From Maribacter sp. ACAM166 (GTDB lineage Bacteria; Bacteroidota; Bacteroidia; Flavobacteriales; Flavobacteriaceae), in contig NZ_VAUW01000010.1 in the NCBI RefSeq assembly GCF_005771495.1, forward strand, positions 1 through 64,000: DNA of 64,000 bases, given 5' to 3'. The position numbers and the translations under genes were made by a program. This document shows, in pieces, positions 9,728-19,698 of this stretch. The notes beneath the pieces are model-generated. The model saw only the letters and a program-made list of their open reading frames with translations. It made no database searches and was not told where the DNA came from. Position 1 is the stretch's first letter. Each line of letters opens with the position of its first letter.

Positions 9728-12274
9728 TTAAGAGTGACCGCTTAATATTCTCGATAAATAAAATGCTGTTTTACTCTGTTTGTTTTTTGCGACTATTTCT
9801 GGTATGCCTGCTGCTACCATTTTCCCTCCTTCTTCTCCTGCTCCAGGCCCCATGTCGATAACCCAATCACTTCCAGCAATTACCTGCATATCATGCTCCA
9901 CTACAATTACGGTGTTGCCGGCATCAACTAATCTTGCCAGGTGAAGTTGTAATTTTTCTACATCGGTTGGATGCAAGCCCGTTGTTGGCTCGTCTAAAAT
10001 ATAAAGCGTTTTTCCTCGGTTCAACCGTTGTAGTTCTTTTGCCAGTTTTATACGCTGCGCTTCTCCACCAGAGAGTTCTGTTGCTGGTTGACCTAAGCGT
10101 AAATAACCCAAACCTACCTCTTGCAATACCTTAAGGGGACGCATTACGCGGTCTTCTTTCTCAAAAAATTTTGCTGCGTCATTTACGGTCAAACCAAGAA
10201 CCTGAGCTATATTTTTTTCATGATAAGTGACTTCTAAGGTTTCAGGATTATAGCGCGTGCCTTCACAAACAGGGCACGGAGCATAGACACTGGGCAAAAA
10301 CAAGAGTTCGACCATCACAAAGCCTTCGCCCTCGCAATTGGGACAACGGCCCTTTCCGATATTAAATGAAAAGCGACCAGCCTGATAATGACGCGATTTA
10401 GCTAATTTTGTTGTCGCAAATAATTTTCGCACCACATCAAACAAGCCCGTATAAGTAGCCAAGTTGGAGCGTGGTGTTCTACCAATTGGTTTCTGATTGA
10501 CCACAACCATGCGTTTTATGTTTTCTGAACCCGCGGTAATCTCACCACCCTGCGTTGCTACAACTTCCTGTTTCAAGAGATCTTCCTCTTCTTCTTCTTT
10601 TTCTGAAGAAGAGCCGTTTCTTAGTTGGGTGGACATTAGCTCTACCAAAACCTGACTCACCAAGCTGCTTTTACCCGAGCCTGAAATACCAGTAACACTC
10701 GTTAATACACCTAAAGGAAAAGATGCCTCAAGGTTGATTAAATTATTTTTGGTAACTCCGCTTAAGTTGAGCCATCCAGAAGGCTTTCGCGGTTTGGGTT
10801 TTTTAAAAGGGAGGTCGTTAAAAAGATGTTCCCTGGTTTTAGATCTTGAAATATCTTTTAAACCTACTGGAGGACCACTATATAAAACCTCACCACCACC
10901 TTCGCCAGCATCAGGACCTACATCTACTAACCAATCGGCATGGCGAATCACATCTAGTTCATGCTCGACGACAAAAAGCGAATTCCCGCTAGCTTTCAAT
11001 CTATCCAACGTTTTGAGTAAAGCTTCGGTGTCAGCGGGATGCAATCCTGCAGAAGGCTCGTCTAATACATACACCACTCCAAATAAATTACTACGTACTT
11101 GGGTCGCCAATCTTAAACGTTGATGTTCACCAGGAGATAGGGTCGGTGTGCTTCGCTCCAAAGACAAATAACCCAGCCCTAATTCTAACAAAACGTCTAC
11201 TCTTGCAACAAGATCTTCGGCAATACGTTGTGCAACGAGTGCTTTCTCTTCGTAGCTTTTGGTCAATTTATCTAAACCCGGCGCCGAGCCATTTCCATAA
11301 GGAGAGAAAATAGCATGTAATTTTTTCAATGGCAACCTCGAAATATCAGCAATATCATAACCAGAAAAAGTGACGGAAAGAGATTCTGGCCGTAAGCGTT
11401 TGCCATGACAGGTAGGACATTCACTGCTGATCATATATTTAGACACACGCTTTTTCATCAACATACTTTGCGTATTTGCAAAAGTGTACAATACCAATTT
11501 TTTGGCACCCGTGTAGGTTCCCATATAACTTGGTTCCCGCTTATTTTTAATGGCACGTTGCACTTCCTCCTGATCTAAGTTTCGGTATACCGGTACCTTA
11601 GGTTTTTCGTCTGTAAATAAGATCCAGTCACGATCTTTTTGTGGGATATCTTTCCAAGGAACATCAACATCATATCCCAGTGTGACTAAAATGTCGCGAA
11701 GATTTTTACCCTGCCATGCCTTGGGCCAGGAATCTATGGCTCCTTCCCGAATGGTTAAGGTATCATGGAGAACCATGCTTTTTTCTGTGACTTGGTACAC
11801 GCGACCAAGTCCATGACATTCTGGGCAGATGCCTTCTGGAGTGTTGGTTGAAAAAGAATCTGCATATAAAAGAGGCTGGTTCGGTGGATAATCGCCTGCG
11901 CGGGAATATAACATACGTAACAGGTTAGACAATGTGGTCACGGAGCCGACCGAGGATCTGGTGGTTCCTGAACTGCGTTGCTGCTGTAAGGCAACCGCAG
12001 GAGGCAAACCTTCGATCTCATCGACTTCTGGAATTGGCATTTGATGAAAAAGTCGCCGTGCGTATGGTGACACAGATTCAAGATATCTTCGTTGAGCTTC
12101 GGCATACAAAGTGCCAAAGGCAAGTGATGATTTACCTGAGCCAGAAATTCCGGTAAATACGACCAAAGCATCACGGGGAATTTCAAGACTTACATCTTTA
12201 AGATTATGTTGTCTTGCTCCACTTACAGAAACGAAGCCTTCTTTTTTGCTTCTTTTGTCATGTGTTAGTTCCAT
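9728..12274 (-). CDS. UvrA2-like excinuclease ABC subunit A paralog
   Basis: 848 residues, shorter than canonical UvrA (about 940). Two ABC ATPase halves are seen. The first has Walker [10 protein letters not shown] (42-50), signature [11 protein letters not shown] and Walker [14 protein letters not shown]. The second has Walker A at 529-537, signature [11 protein letters not shown] and Walker [14 protein letters not shown]. Zinc-type CxxC pairs include CPECHG (150-153), CPTCHG (286-289), CPNCEG and CPVCEG. The first CxxC follows Walker A about 100 residues earlier than in housekeeping UvrA, which fits loss of the UvrB-binding domain as in UvrA2/DrrC-type proteins linked to tolerance of DNA-binding drugs. 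A Lys/Glu-rich insertion (EKEEEEEDL) lies near 560. The gene stands alone. Confidence 0.85.
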   Translation of the reverse strand: MELTHDKRSKKEGFVSVSGARQHNLKDVSLEIPRDALVVFTGISGSGKSSLAFGTLYAEAQRRYLESVSPYARRLFHQMPIPEVDEIEGLPPAVALQQQRSSGTTRSSVGSVTTLSNLLRMLYSRAGDYPPNQPLLYADSFSTNTPEGICPECHGLGRVYQVTEKSMVLHDTLTIREGAIDSWPKAWQGKNLRDILVTLGYDVDVPWKDIPQKDRDWILFTDEKPKVPVYRNLDQEEVQRAIKNKREPSYMGTYTGAKKLVLYTFANTQSMLMKKRVSKYMISSECPTCHGKRLRPESLSVTFSGYDIADISRLPLKKLHAIFSPYGNGSAPGLDKLTKSYEEKALVAQRIAEDLVARVDVLLELGLGYLSLERSTPTLSPGEHQRLRLATQVRSNLFGVVYVLDEPSAGLHPADTEALLKTLDRLKASGNSLFVVEHELDVIRHADWLVDVGPDAGEGGGEVLYSGPPVGLKDISRSKTREHLFNDLPFKKPKPRKPSGWLNLSGVTKNNLINLEASFPLGVLTSVTGISGSGKSSLVSQVLVELMSTQLRNGSSSEKEEEEEDLLKQEVVATQGGEITAGSENIKRMVVVNQKPIGRTPRSNLATYTGLFDVVRKLFATTKLAKSRHYQAGRFSFNIGKGRCPNCEGEGFVMVELLFLPSVYAPCPVCEGTRYNPETLEVTYHEKNIAQVLGLTVNDAAKFFEKEDRVMRPLKVLQEVGLGYLRLGQPATELSGGEAQRIKLAKELQRLNRGKTLYILDEPTTGLHPTDVEKLQLHLARLVDAGNTVIVVEHDMQVIAGSDWVIDMGPGAGEEGGKMVAAGIPEIVAKNKQSKTAFYLSRILSGHS

Positions 12275-12310
12275 ATGTTCGAATATACCAAGAATCGACT
12301 GATACAGCTT

Positions 12311-12548
12311 TTAAGTTCGAAGGTTTTTCAATCCTGTCCGGAATTCAATCTGCAACAGTTCAAAATCTAGGTAAGACTTCTTTCTTGAATAGCATTTAGA
12401 AGTGCTTTGACCTTACTTTCTTTTTTTCCAGAAGTCTGACTCCAATATTAACGACTTCACTCATGTACTTTAGCCTTTCTTCTGACATTCGACTATCGAT
12501 AAATTGGTCGAAGTAATTTCCCCTAGAAATTGAAATGTTTTTACTCAA
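12311..12548 (-). pseudogene. Decayed ParD-type antitoxin gene
   Basis: From a TTG at 12546-12548 the minus strand reads SKNISISRGNYFDQFIDSRM, then SEVVNIGVRLLE. This matches the start and ribbon-helix-helix region of ParD (CC2985-type) antitoxins. The frame stops at 12396 after an A-rich run. The missing C-terminal segment continues in a second frame (ESKVKALLNAIQERS, to 12367) and then a third (YLDFELLQIEF, to 12311). No parE toxin follows; the UvrA2-like gene begins at 12274. Two frameshifts and a TTG in place of ATG mark it as a relic. Confidence 0.6.
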
Positions 12549-13190
12549 CGGTGCAAAAATTAGTGTAAATATAATTTTGAAAATAGCACAAAACACAGTT
12601 GGTTATCCACTAAGTAGCTACCAATATTTTCACAGTTTCATTAAAAATGGTACTCATAACCCAAGTTCAAATAAATCTAACTAGGTTGATTAGACCTTTT
12701 AAAGGTTTTGAACAGTCAAAATTGAAAAAAAGAACAGAAGATTCATAGTCTTAACACGTTTGTTTTCTAAGGCTTTTATGAAATAAGATAGGTTTATCGA
12801 AACATATGGGTGGGATTGAATATTGAGATTGTATTGAATTTTTCTTAGGTAAGCCATGTAGGTTTTCCTATTTGTTAATGAACCTCTCTGTTTATATTCT
12901 TTGCCTCCTTTCAGTATTTCAATTCATAGGATCACCTCAGCTTAGAGCGCTAGTAAAGGAAACGTGCAAGCAATTCAATTTGTTTTACTGTGTAAATTTA
13001 AAAAAACTATTCACAGAGGCTATTACGCAAAATTCGTTCTAACATTCAAAAACTACGCTCCCTTTCTATAATTTTTTTTCGAATTAGCAAGCTTGATATC
13101 AAACACTTGCATCCGCCGCTTCAACAATAGCAACCCTATCAACCGGCAAGTTGCTTATAAAAGAATACCTTTAAATTTAAATGATTAAAA
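12549..13190. other. Long intergenic region
   Basis: About 640 bp of AT-rich sequence between the parD relic and the kinase gene. I see no coding frame, strong hairpin or repeat beyond a weak CTGTG/CACAG inverted pair near 12989-13016. Confidence 0.4.
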
Positions 13191-15080
13191 ATGGTCAAGC
13201 ACATACATATTGTTAATGCCATCTCTGATTCCTTAATGATTTTAAATGCGGATTGTGAAATTATTCTCACTAATGATTCATGGGACAAATTCAATAAAAA
13301 TAGTGCTAGAAAACTTAAAAAGTCGAAGACAGGACTGACCTATTTAAAAATACGCAAAAAAGCAACCCTTGAAGATAAGGAAAGGGAACAGCAAGCTCAC
13401 AAAGGTATTTTGTCTGTAATTAATGAGGAGGTTGACCATTTTGAAATGGAATATCCTTGTCATAGTGCCGACGGACCACAATGGTTTTTGTTAAGGGTTG
13501 CTAAAATAAAAGAAGTGACGCCGATGGTGCTGTTGACTCATATTGATATCACGGCCGTTAAAAACAGTGAGGAAAAGCCTGATGAAAATTTTAGTGACAT
13601 CGTGGCGGGTGTACAACAGGAAAAGATATATAGGGAAGGCGAAACACTTTCAATGAGTGTATCTAATATTATTAAGCAAACTGCAGATTCCTTTATAGTT
13701 ACCGATGAAGATGTTGTAATTATATATACAAATAATGCAGCGATAGAACTTTCGGGTTACAGTAAAGAAGAATTGCAGGGTGAAAAACCTACTATATTAA
13801 ATTCCGAAAAACATCGTACTAAATTTTATGGAAATCTATGGAAAACGATTGGTGCGGGAGAGGTTTTTAAAAGTGTAATAATGCACAGAGAAAAAAATGA
13901 TGAATTGTATCATGAAGAGACAACTATTACTCCCATAAAAAATGTAAAAAATGAGATTACCAATTTCACGCTTAAGGGTAGAGACATTAGTGCACGGGTT
14001 TTGACATTAGAATCTTTAGAGTATTGTAAAGACAAGTTTCGTGCTATATACGAATATTCAAGAGACGCGATAATTATTCATGATGGAAGGAAGTTTTTGG
14101 ACTGTAATATAGCGACTTTAAAAATGTACAACGTTGATGAGAAGGAAGATTTTTTGGCAATGAAGCTGGAAGATTTACTCTCTAGTTTCTTACCAAATGG
14201 TCAGCCGATTACTGAGCTAATAAAGGAGCAATTCGATAAGGTTTTAGTAGCGGGAACCATTGATTTTGAAGCGATTTCTAAACGAATGGACGGAACAACT
14301 TTTGATTCGGAAATATTGTTCACTAAAATAGAGCTAAACAAAAAGACGATTATTCAAATAATAGTACGGGATATTTCGTCACAAAAAATTACCAAGGAAA
14401 AACTCATTCAAGCAAGGAAAAATTTTAGGGCATTGGCCTCACGGATTGAAAGAATTAGGGAAGAAGAAAAAACGCTCATCGCAAGGAACATTCATGACGA
14501 TTTAGGGCATTATTTAACGGCCCTTCTTATGGATCTGCACCATATCAGTAAAAAACCGGAGTGTCAGGGTAATGACATAGCAGTTGAACTACAATCAATG
14601 ATCAGCTTAACCAACAGTTCTATCGAAACAGCCGAACAAATAGCGGCCAACCTTAGGCCAGGAATATTGGATCAACTCGGGCTTAGTGCAGCCCTTGAGT
14701 GGCAACTGGAAAAGTTTATGAAAAGAAACGAAATGAAAATCAATGTCAATATCGAACCACATGACAAAGATCAGCTTGATCAGGCAAAAACAACAGCCCT
14801 ATTTCGTATTTTTCAGGAAATACTGACCAATATTTCACGGCACGCCAAAGCAACTAGCTTAAACGTTGTTTTGAAAAATAACAATAAAAACATCCAGCTT
14901 TTTGTTAGTGACAATGGTATAGGGGTAACAAATAAAAACATTGATAGTATAAATTCGATGGGATTGCTCGGAATGAGAGAAAGAACTAATATTGTAGGGG
15001 GTGAGTTTTTAATTTTTTCCCCTAAACAAGGCGGAACTGAAATAAATGTCACAATCCCCAAATCAAGATATACACTATAA
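13191..15080 (+). CDS. PAS-domain sensor histidine kinase, NarX/DegS (HisKA_3) type
   Basis: 629 residues with no membrane segment, so probably cytoplasmic. There are three PAS-like regions (about 5-125, 155-270, 285-395), a linker coiled coil, the HisKA_3 dimerisation domain with ARNIHDDLGHYLTALLMDL (phospho-His435) and an HATPase_c domain (about 530-628) with DNGIGV and GLLGMRER. It should autophosphorylate His435 and pass phosphate to the response regulator encoded next, whose ATG overlaps this stop codon by one base (TAATG). Such overlap supports co-translation and a cognate pair. The signal is unknown. Confidence 0.9.
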   Translation: MVKHIHIVNAISDSLMILNADCEIILTNDSWDKFNKNSARKLKKSKTGLTYLKIRKKATLEDKEREQQAHKGILSVINEEVDHFEMEYPCHSADGPQWFLLRVAKIKEVTPMVLLTHIDITAVKNSEEKPDENFSDIVAGVQQEKIYREGETLSMSVSNIIKQTADSFIVTDEDVVIIYTNNAAIELSGYSKEELQGEKPTILNSEKHRTKFYGNLWKTIGAGEVFKSVIMHREKNDELYHEETTITPIKNVKNEITNFTLKGRDISARVLTLESLEYCKDKFRAIYEYSRDAIIIHDGRKFLDCNIATLKMYNVDEKEDFLAMKLEDLLSSFLPNGQPITELIKEQFDKVLVAGTIDFEAISKRMDGTTFDSEILFTKIELNKKTIIQIIVRDISSQKITKEKLIQARKNFRALASRIERIREEEKTLIARNIHDDLGHYLTALLMDLHHISKKPECQGNDIAVELQSMISLTNSSIETAEQIAANLRPGILDQLGLSAALEWQLEKFMKRNEMKINVNIEPHDKDQLDQAKTTALFRIFQEILTNISRHAKATSLNVVLKNNNKNIQLFVSDNGIGVTNKNIDSINSMGLLGMRERTNIVGGEFLIFSPKQGGTEINVTIPKSRYTL

Positions 15081-15715
15081 TGATATTAAAAATACTGTTA
15101 GTTGATGATCATCAAATAATAAGACAAGGATTAAAAAATATAATTGATGACAACTTTGCTCAAGTGCAGTATGGTGAAGCAGGGAATACGCCTGAAGCCT
15201 TAAAATTAGCAATTGAACAACCTTGGGATATTATTCTAATGGATATAAATATGCCTGGAAGAAATGGTCTTGAAGCCATTAAAGAATTAAAACGTAATGG
15301 TATAAAAACTCCAATATTGGTATTAAGCGTATATCCGGAAGATCAATTTGCGTTGCGAGTAGTCAAGGCAGGTGCTGCTGGTTATCTCACTAAAAACACA
15401 ACCCCTACATTATTGGTCAAAGCCATTAAGACTATACTCGACGGCAAACAATATATAACAGAAGCTATGACTAGAATACTGATTTCACATGTCAGTAAAA
15501 AAGATCAAAAGAATGGCCATTTCACGTTATCGAATAGGGAATTAGAGGTGTTGCAATTAATAGGAAAAGGCCTATCTGTATCGCAAATTGGTGATGAACT
15601 ATCATTAAGTGTAAAAACAATAAGTACCTTCCGATCCCATATACTTGTAAAAATGAATATGAAATCTAATGCGGATATGATTCTGTACGCCATAAAAAAT
15701 GATCTTGTAGACTAA
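15080..15715 (+). CDS. NarL/FixJ-family response regulator
   Basis: 211 residues. The N-terminal receiver has acidic VDDH, phosphoacceptor Asp55 in IILMDINMPGRNG, the switch residue in LVLSVYP and Lys in YLTKN. The C-terminal LuxR-type helix-turn-helix (about 145-208) has LSNRELEVLQLIGKGLSVSQ and VKTISTFRSHILVKM. It is a complete DNA-binding regulator. It overlaps the kinase gene by one base and is almost certainly its partner. Target genes are not evident. Confidence 0.92.
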   Translation: MILKILLVDDHQIIRQGLKNIIDDNFAQVQYGEAGNTPEALKLAIEQPWDIILMDINMPGRNGLEAIKELKRNGIKTPILVLSVYPEDQFALRVVKAGAAGYLTKNTTPTLLVKAIKTILDGKQYITEAMTRILISHVSKKDQKNGHFTLSNRELEVLQLIGKGLSVSQIGDELSLSVKTISTFRSHILVKMNMKSNADMILYAIKNDLVD

Positions 15716-16259
15716 CTACAATTGTTCTCTTTTTTTAATGAAATACCATTTTGTTAATTCTATTTTTTAGCATTAGCCACAGCTGTTAAATTCGATGGTT
15801 GAAACATCCCTTTTTTTCAACGGAATCAAGGTTTTATCCCTCGACTTGATCTTATCTGTTTTGCTGATAACCGATAGATAAAGCAGACAGCTCGCACAAT
15901 AGAACCTGTACCTCGAACAGGCAAGTATGCCTCCCGATAACTTTGTGATCGTGCCGATTCTTTCTACTGGCCAACCCAACCTGCTTTAAATAGGGACAAA
16001 TAGACTCCATAAATCATCAGTAGTTCTTTTCCTACCCCGAAAGCATTTAAAATAGACTACAAAACACATAGGACAAACACCTATACTTTTTTAAGCCTTT
16101 CCCCTAACTGTGAATCGCCAATACAAATCTAAATTTGCAGAGTAACAACGATATATGAACAATGTTCAAAAGAAATATCAACGTTCATAGAATTAGTAGT
16201 CAATTAGGATCGGCAATTATTAGGTTTTGGAGAACTTTAAGAAAACAAACGCATATAAT
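15716..16259. other. Intergenic region before the phosphorelay operon
   Basis: About 540 bp with no supported gene. A 68-codon minus-strand frame at 15773-15979 has no recognisable domain and is not called. The promoter of the operon starting at 16438 (or 16260) probably lies in the right half. Confidence 0.4.
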
Positions 16260-16406
16260 ATGCTATACCTAGAAAACGCCATCTTACTTGCAAAAATCCT
16301 ATTGAAAAATTATAAAAATAGTATCGAGTTCAATGGCCTTCCTGTAAGTTCGATACACTTGTTAATATCACGCGGAGACAAAAAACATGAAGATGTGATA
16401 CGGTAA
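16260..16406 (+). CDS. Possible 48-residue leader protein
   Basis: ATG at 16260 to TAA at 16404-16406. It begins with an amphipathic, Leu/Lys-rich helix (LENAILLAKILLKNYKN) and ends with ISRGDKKHEDVIR. It stops 31 bp before the hybrid kinase start in the same direction, so it could be the first gene of the operon. No family is recognised, and it may be chance. Confidence 0.3.
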   Translation: MLYLENAILLAKILLKNYKNSIEFNGLPVSSIHLLISRGDKKHEDVIR

Positions 16407-16437
16407 TGTTTTTAGCTAATTATTAAAGCTGAGAAAT

Positions 16438-18411
16438 ATGGAAAAAAACAAGCACAACGCACTCCTGATTAAAAAAAACAAGGAACTGACAGAGCAGCTG
16501 TTATCGGCGAATAAAATATTGAAGCATAAGAGCCACTTATTAGAAATAGAGGTTTACTTACACAAGAATGCTCTGGAAACCCTTAAAATAAGTACAGACA
16601 AACTTAACAACCTAAAACAGGAAAACGACTCGCTTTTTGATTCAGAAAAGCGATTGAAGTTCTTACTTAAATCTACTGCTAGCATAACATATACCTGTGA
16701 AACAAAAGAACCTTTTGGGGCAATTTATATCAGCGAAAATATACATGAAATTACTGGTTACACACCTCAAGATTATATCCGGGATCCTAATTTTTGGGCA
16801 TCAAACGTTCATCCAGACGATAAAGAGCGGGTTTTAAGTAGACTCTCAAGTTTTTTTGCAAAAGAAAAGTACAGGCATGAATACCGCTGGAAATACAAAG
16901 ACGGCGAGTATCGTTGGATGAGCGATGAGTTAAAAATTATATATGATAAAACGGGAAAACCTATCGAGATGGTTGGTAACTGGAAAGATATCACCCTACG
17001 AAAAAAGTTGGAAAGTGAACTCATAAAATCCAAAATAGCAGCTGATAAAGCAAATAGGGCAAAATCACAGTTCCTGGCCAACATGAGCCACGAAATACGT
17101 ACACCAATGAATGCTATCATTGGCTATTGCCAAGTTCTGGGAAATGATAGAACCTTGACCAATGATCAAAAGACAAGCGTTCATCATATTAACAAAGGCG
17201 GGGAACATCTACTGGGAATCATAAACGATATACTGGATATGTCTAAGATAGAGCTGGGAAAGGTCACATTGTCACTTAACGCATTTAATTTTCATAACCT
17301 GCTAAAGGACATCCATGAGATGTTACGTATAGTGATGGCAGACAAAAACCTACAATTCTCAATCGATATAGGTTCAGATGTGCCAGAAATCATATATAGT
17401 GATGAAAGCCGTATTCGCCAGGTACTATTTAATTTAATGGGAAACGCAGCAAAATTCACCAAAAAAGGAAGCGTGCGTTTGGTTGCCTATTTAAATGAAA
17501 ATAAGATTATGATCGAAGTGTCAGACACGGGGATTGGTATACCCGAAGATGAACAAGAACTTATTTTTAACGCATTCGAACAGACCGATCAGGGTACGAA
17601 AACAGCCGGGGGCACCGGTCTTGGTTTGACTATTGGTCAACAGCTAGCAAGGTTAATGAATGGTCAGCTAACTGTAAAAAGTAAAATAGGATTTGGCTCT
17701 ACATTCTATTTTTCGTTTGAATACACGGCTGTTAAGGGTGAACAAATTGAAAATAAATCAACAAAAAAAAAGGTGCTTAGGTTAGCCGAAGGGCAGACTG
17801 AAATGCGTGTTCTTGTGGTTGATGATAATACTGAAAATCGAGACATTATAAAAAGACTTCTTCAACCGATTGGCTTTAAAATAAAAGAGGCTAAAAATGG
17901 TAAGCAGGCAATTGATCTTTATACCCAATGGGGACCCCAAGTGATACTTATGAATACCATAATGCCCGTTATGAACGGAAAAGAAGCAACGATAAAAATA
18001 AGACAACTAAAGGATGGGAAAGATCCCACAATTATTGCCGTAAGTGCCGGTGCTTTTGATGACAAAGGGGAAGACCTACTTGAATTAGGTGCAGATGCTT
18101 TTGTACGCAAACCTTTTATGGAAACAGAATTACTAGAAAAAATAAAGCAATGTGCGAAAATTGACTATGAATATGAGCCAATCGTTACATGTACAGAAAA
18201 TAAAAAAGAGCTAATTGATGCAAAAATAGAACTAAAGGCTTTGTCCGATGAACTAAGGGACAACCTTAAAAAAAGTGCAACTGAAGGGGATATCGACGCC
18301 ATTGAAGCACTTATCGACGACATTAAAGTGGTCAACCTGCCATTGGCAAAATATATTCAAAGATTAACAGGTGATTTTAACTTAGAAAAAATACAGCAAT
18401 TATGTTATTAG
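16438..18411 (+). CDS. Hybrid histidine kinase (PAS-HisKA-HATPase-receiver) with degenerate receiver
   Basis: 657 residues, soluble. In order: N-terminal coiled coil (1-70), a PAS_3 domain (about 73-198), HisKA with [19 protein letters not shown] (phospho-His218), HATPase_c with DTGIGIP and GGTGLGL, a receiver (about 455-575) and a C-terminal helical tail. The receiver keeps the acidic pair (VVDDN) and the conserved Lys (VRKP), but the phosphoacceptor position reads [12 protein letters not shown], with Asn506 in place of Asp. It therefore probably cannot be phosphorylated there and may act as a structural or regulatory module. It heads an operon with two more kinases and a single-domain regulator. 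Confidence 0.9.
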   Translation: MEKNKHNALLIKKNKELTEQLLSANKILKHKSHLLEIEVYLHKNALETLKISTDKLNNLKQENDSLFDSEKRLKFLLKSTASITYTCETKEPFGAIYISENIHEITGYTPQDYIRDPNFWASNVHPDDKERVLSRLSSFFAKEKYRHEYRWKYKDGEYRWMSDELKIIYDKTGKPIEMVGNWKDITLRKKLESELIKSKIAADKANRAKSQFLANMSHEIRTPMNAIIGYCQVLGNDRTLTNDQKTSVHHINKGGEHLLGIINDILDMSKIELGKVTLSLNAFNFHNLLKDIHEMLRIVMADKNLQFSIDIGSDVPEIIYSDESRIRQVLFNLMGNAAKFTKKGSVRLVAYLNENKIMIEVSDTGIGIPEDEQELIFNAFEQTDQGTKTAGGTGLGLTIGQQLARLMNGQLTVKSKIGFGSTFYFSFEYTAVKGEQIENKSTKKKVLRLAEGQTEMRVLVVDDNTENRDIIKRLLQPIGFKIKEAKNGKQAIDLYTQWGPQVILMNTIMPVMNGKEATIKIRQLKDGKDPTIIAVSAGAFDDKGEDLLELGADAFVRKPFMETELLEKIKQCAKIDYEYEPIVTCTENKKELIDAKIELKALSDELRDNLKKSATEGDIDAIEALIDDIKVVNLPLAKYIQRLTGDFNLEKIQQLCY

Positions 18412-18483
18412 TGTGTTTTTGTAAACTAAAATAGACGGGCAATCGAAGCCTAAAGCACACTAAAAAACAATACAAGCAAAGAC

Positions 18484-19692
18484 ATGAGTCATACCATACT
18501 TATAATTGACGATATCCCAGAAAACCTAAAAGTGCTTTCTAGAATCCTTAAACCCGAAGGTTATAAGGTAAGAATCGCTAATAATGGGGAGCAAGCCTTA
18601 TTGAGTATTAAAAACAACGCACCAGACATCATATTACTTGATATTATGATGCCAAATATGAATGGATTTGAAGTGTGTGAGAGGTTAAAGAGCGATGAAA
18701 AAACAGCTGACATACCTGTCATATTTATTAGTGCTTTATCAGAAACCGCAGAAAAAGTTAAAGCCTTTGAAATGGGCGGGGTAGATTATATTGAAAAACC
18801 ATTTATAGCAAAAGAAGCAATTGCCAGAATAAGAACGCATTTAACCCTTAAAAAACAACAACAGGATCTTAAAAAAGCGTTGCAACATTTAAAACAAATG
18901 CAGGTACAATTGGTACAGTCTGAAAAGATGTCCTCATTGGGTGTGCTTACCGCTGGTATTGCCCATGAAATAAACAATCCGGTAAACTTTATTAATGGAG
19001 GCGTGATTGCTTTGGAAATGAGTTTTAATGACCTTAGGATGATCATGCAAAAGTACGACTCAATAAATTCAACCGACACTGGCACCCTTAACGGCGTTTT
19101 AAAGGAAATAGAACTCCTTAAATCGAAATATGAATACGACGATATTAAAGAATTGATACCACAACTAATAGATGATATCAAACTAGGGGCGACTCGTACT
19201 TCGGAAATTGTTAAAGGACTGGGAGTCTTTTCAAGAATCGATGTAGGTGAAATGGTAGAATCTGACATTCATGCAGGACTTGAATCAACATTGAAAATTT
19301 TACAGGTCAAATACAAGAATGGTATTGAAATAAAAAAAGAATACGATCCTACATTGCCTGTTATAAAATGCCATCCCGGGAAGATCAATCAGGTCTTTTT
19401 GAATATTATAAACAATGCCATAGCGGCTGTTGATGGTAATGGAACAATTACCATCAACACCAAAACATTTAAGAATAAAATAGATATCAGTATAAAAGAC
19501 AACGGGAATGGAATACCGGAAGAAATATTTCAAAAGGTTTTTGATCCATTTTTTACCACTAAAGATGTAGGATCCGGGTTGGGATTATCAATATGTCATA
19601 GCATAATTGAATCACATAACGGAAAAATCAGTATTGCAAGTACAATGGGAGAAGGCACTGAATTTACAATCAGTATTCCTAAGATAAAGTAA
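18484..19692 (+). CDS. Receiver-histidine kinase (REC-HisKA-HATPase)
   Basis: 402 residues. An N-terminal receiver with intact phosphoacceptor Asp53 (IILLDIMMPNMNG) is joined by a coiled coil to a HisKA-type kinase with GVLTAGIAHEINNPVNF (phospho-His161), then HATPase_c with DNGNGIPEE and GSGLGLS. Such proteins receive phosphate on the receiver and in turn adjust their kinase output, as intermediate nodes in a relay. It lies 72 bp after the hybrid kinase gene and 6 bp before the next kinase gene, so all are likely co-transcribed. Confidence 0.9.
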   Translation: MSHTILIIDDIPENLKVLSRILKPEGYKVRIANNGEQALLSIKNNAPDIILLDIMMPNMNGFEVCERLKSDEKTADIPVIFISALSETAEKVKAFEMGGVDYIEKPFIAKEAIARIRTHLTLKKQQQDLKKALQHLKQMQVQLVQSEKMSSLGVLTAGIAHEINNPVNFINGGVIALEMSFNDLRMIMQKYDSINSTDTGTLNGVLKEIELLKSKYEYDDIKELIPQLIDDIKLGATRTSEIVKGLGVFSRIDVGEMVESDIHAGLESTLKILQVKYKNGIEIKKEYDPTLPVIKCHPGKINQVFLNIINNAIAAVDGNGTITINTKTFKNKIDISIKDNGNGIPEEIFQKVFDPFFTTKDVGSGLGLSICHSIIESHNGKISIASTMGEGTEFTISIPKIK

Positions 19693-19698
19693 ACAGTT

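Noticed and set aside
15773-15979. 68-codon minus-strand frame in the gap before the phosphorelay operon
   Set aside because: No domain, no good neighbour context and cysteine-rich composition unlike nearby genes; likely chance.
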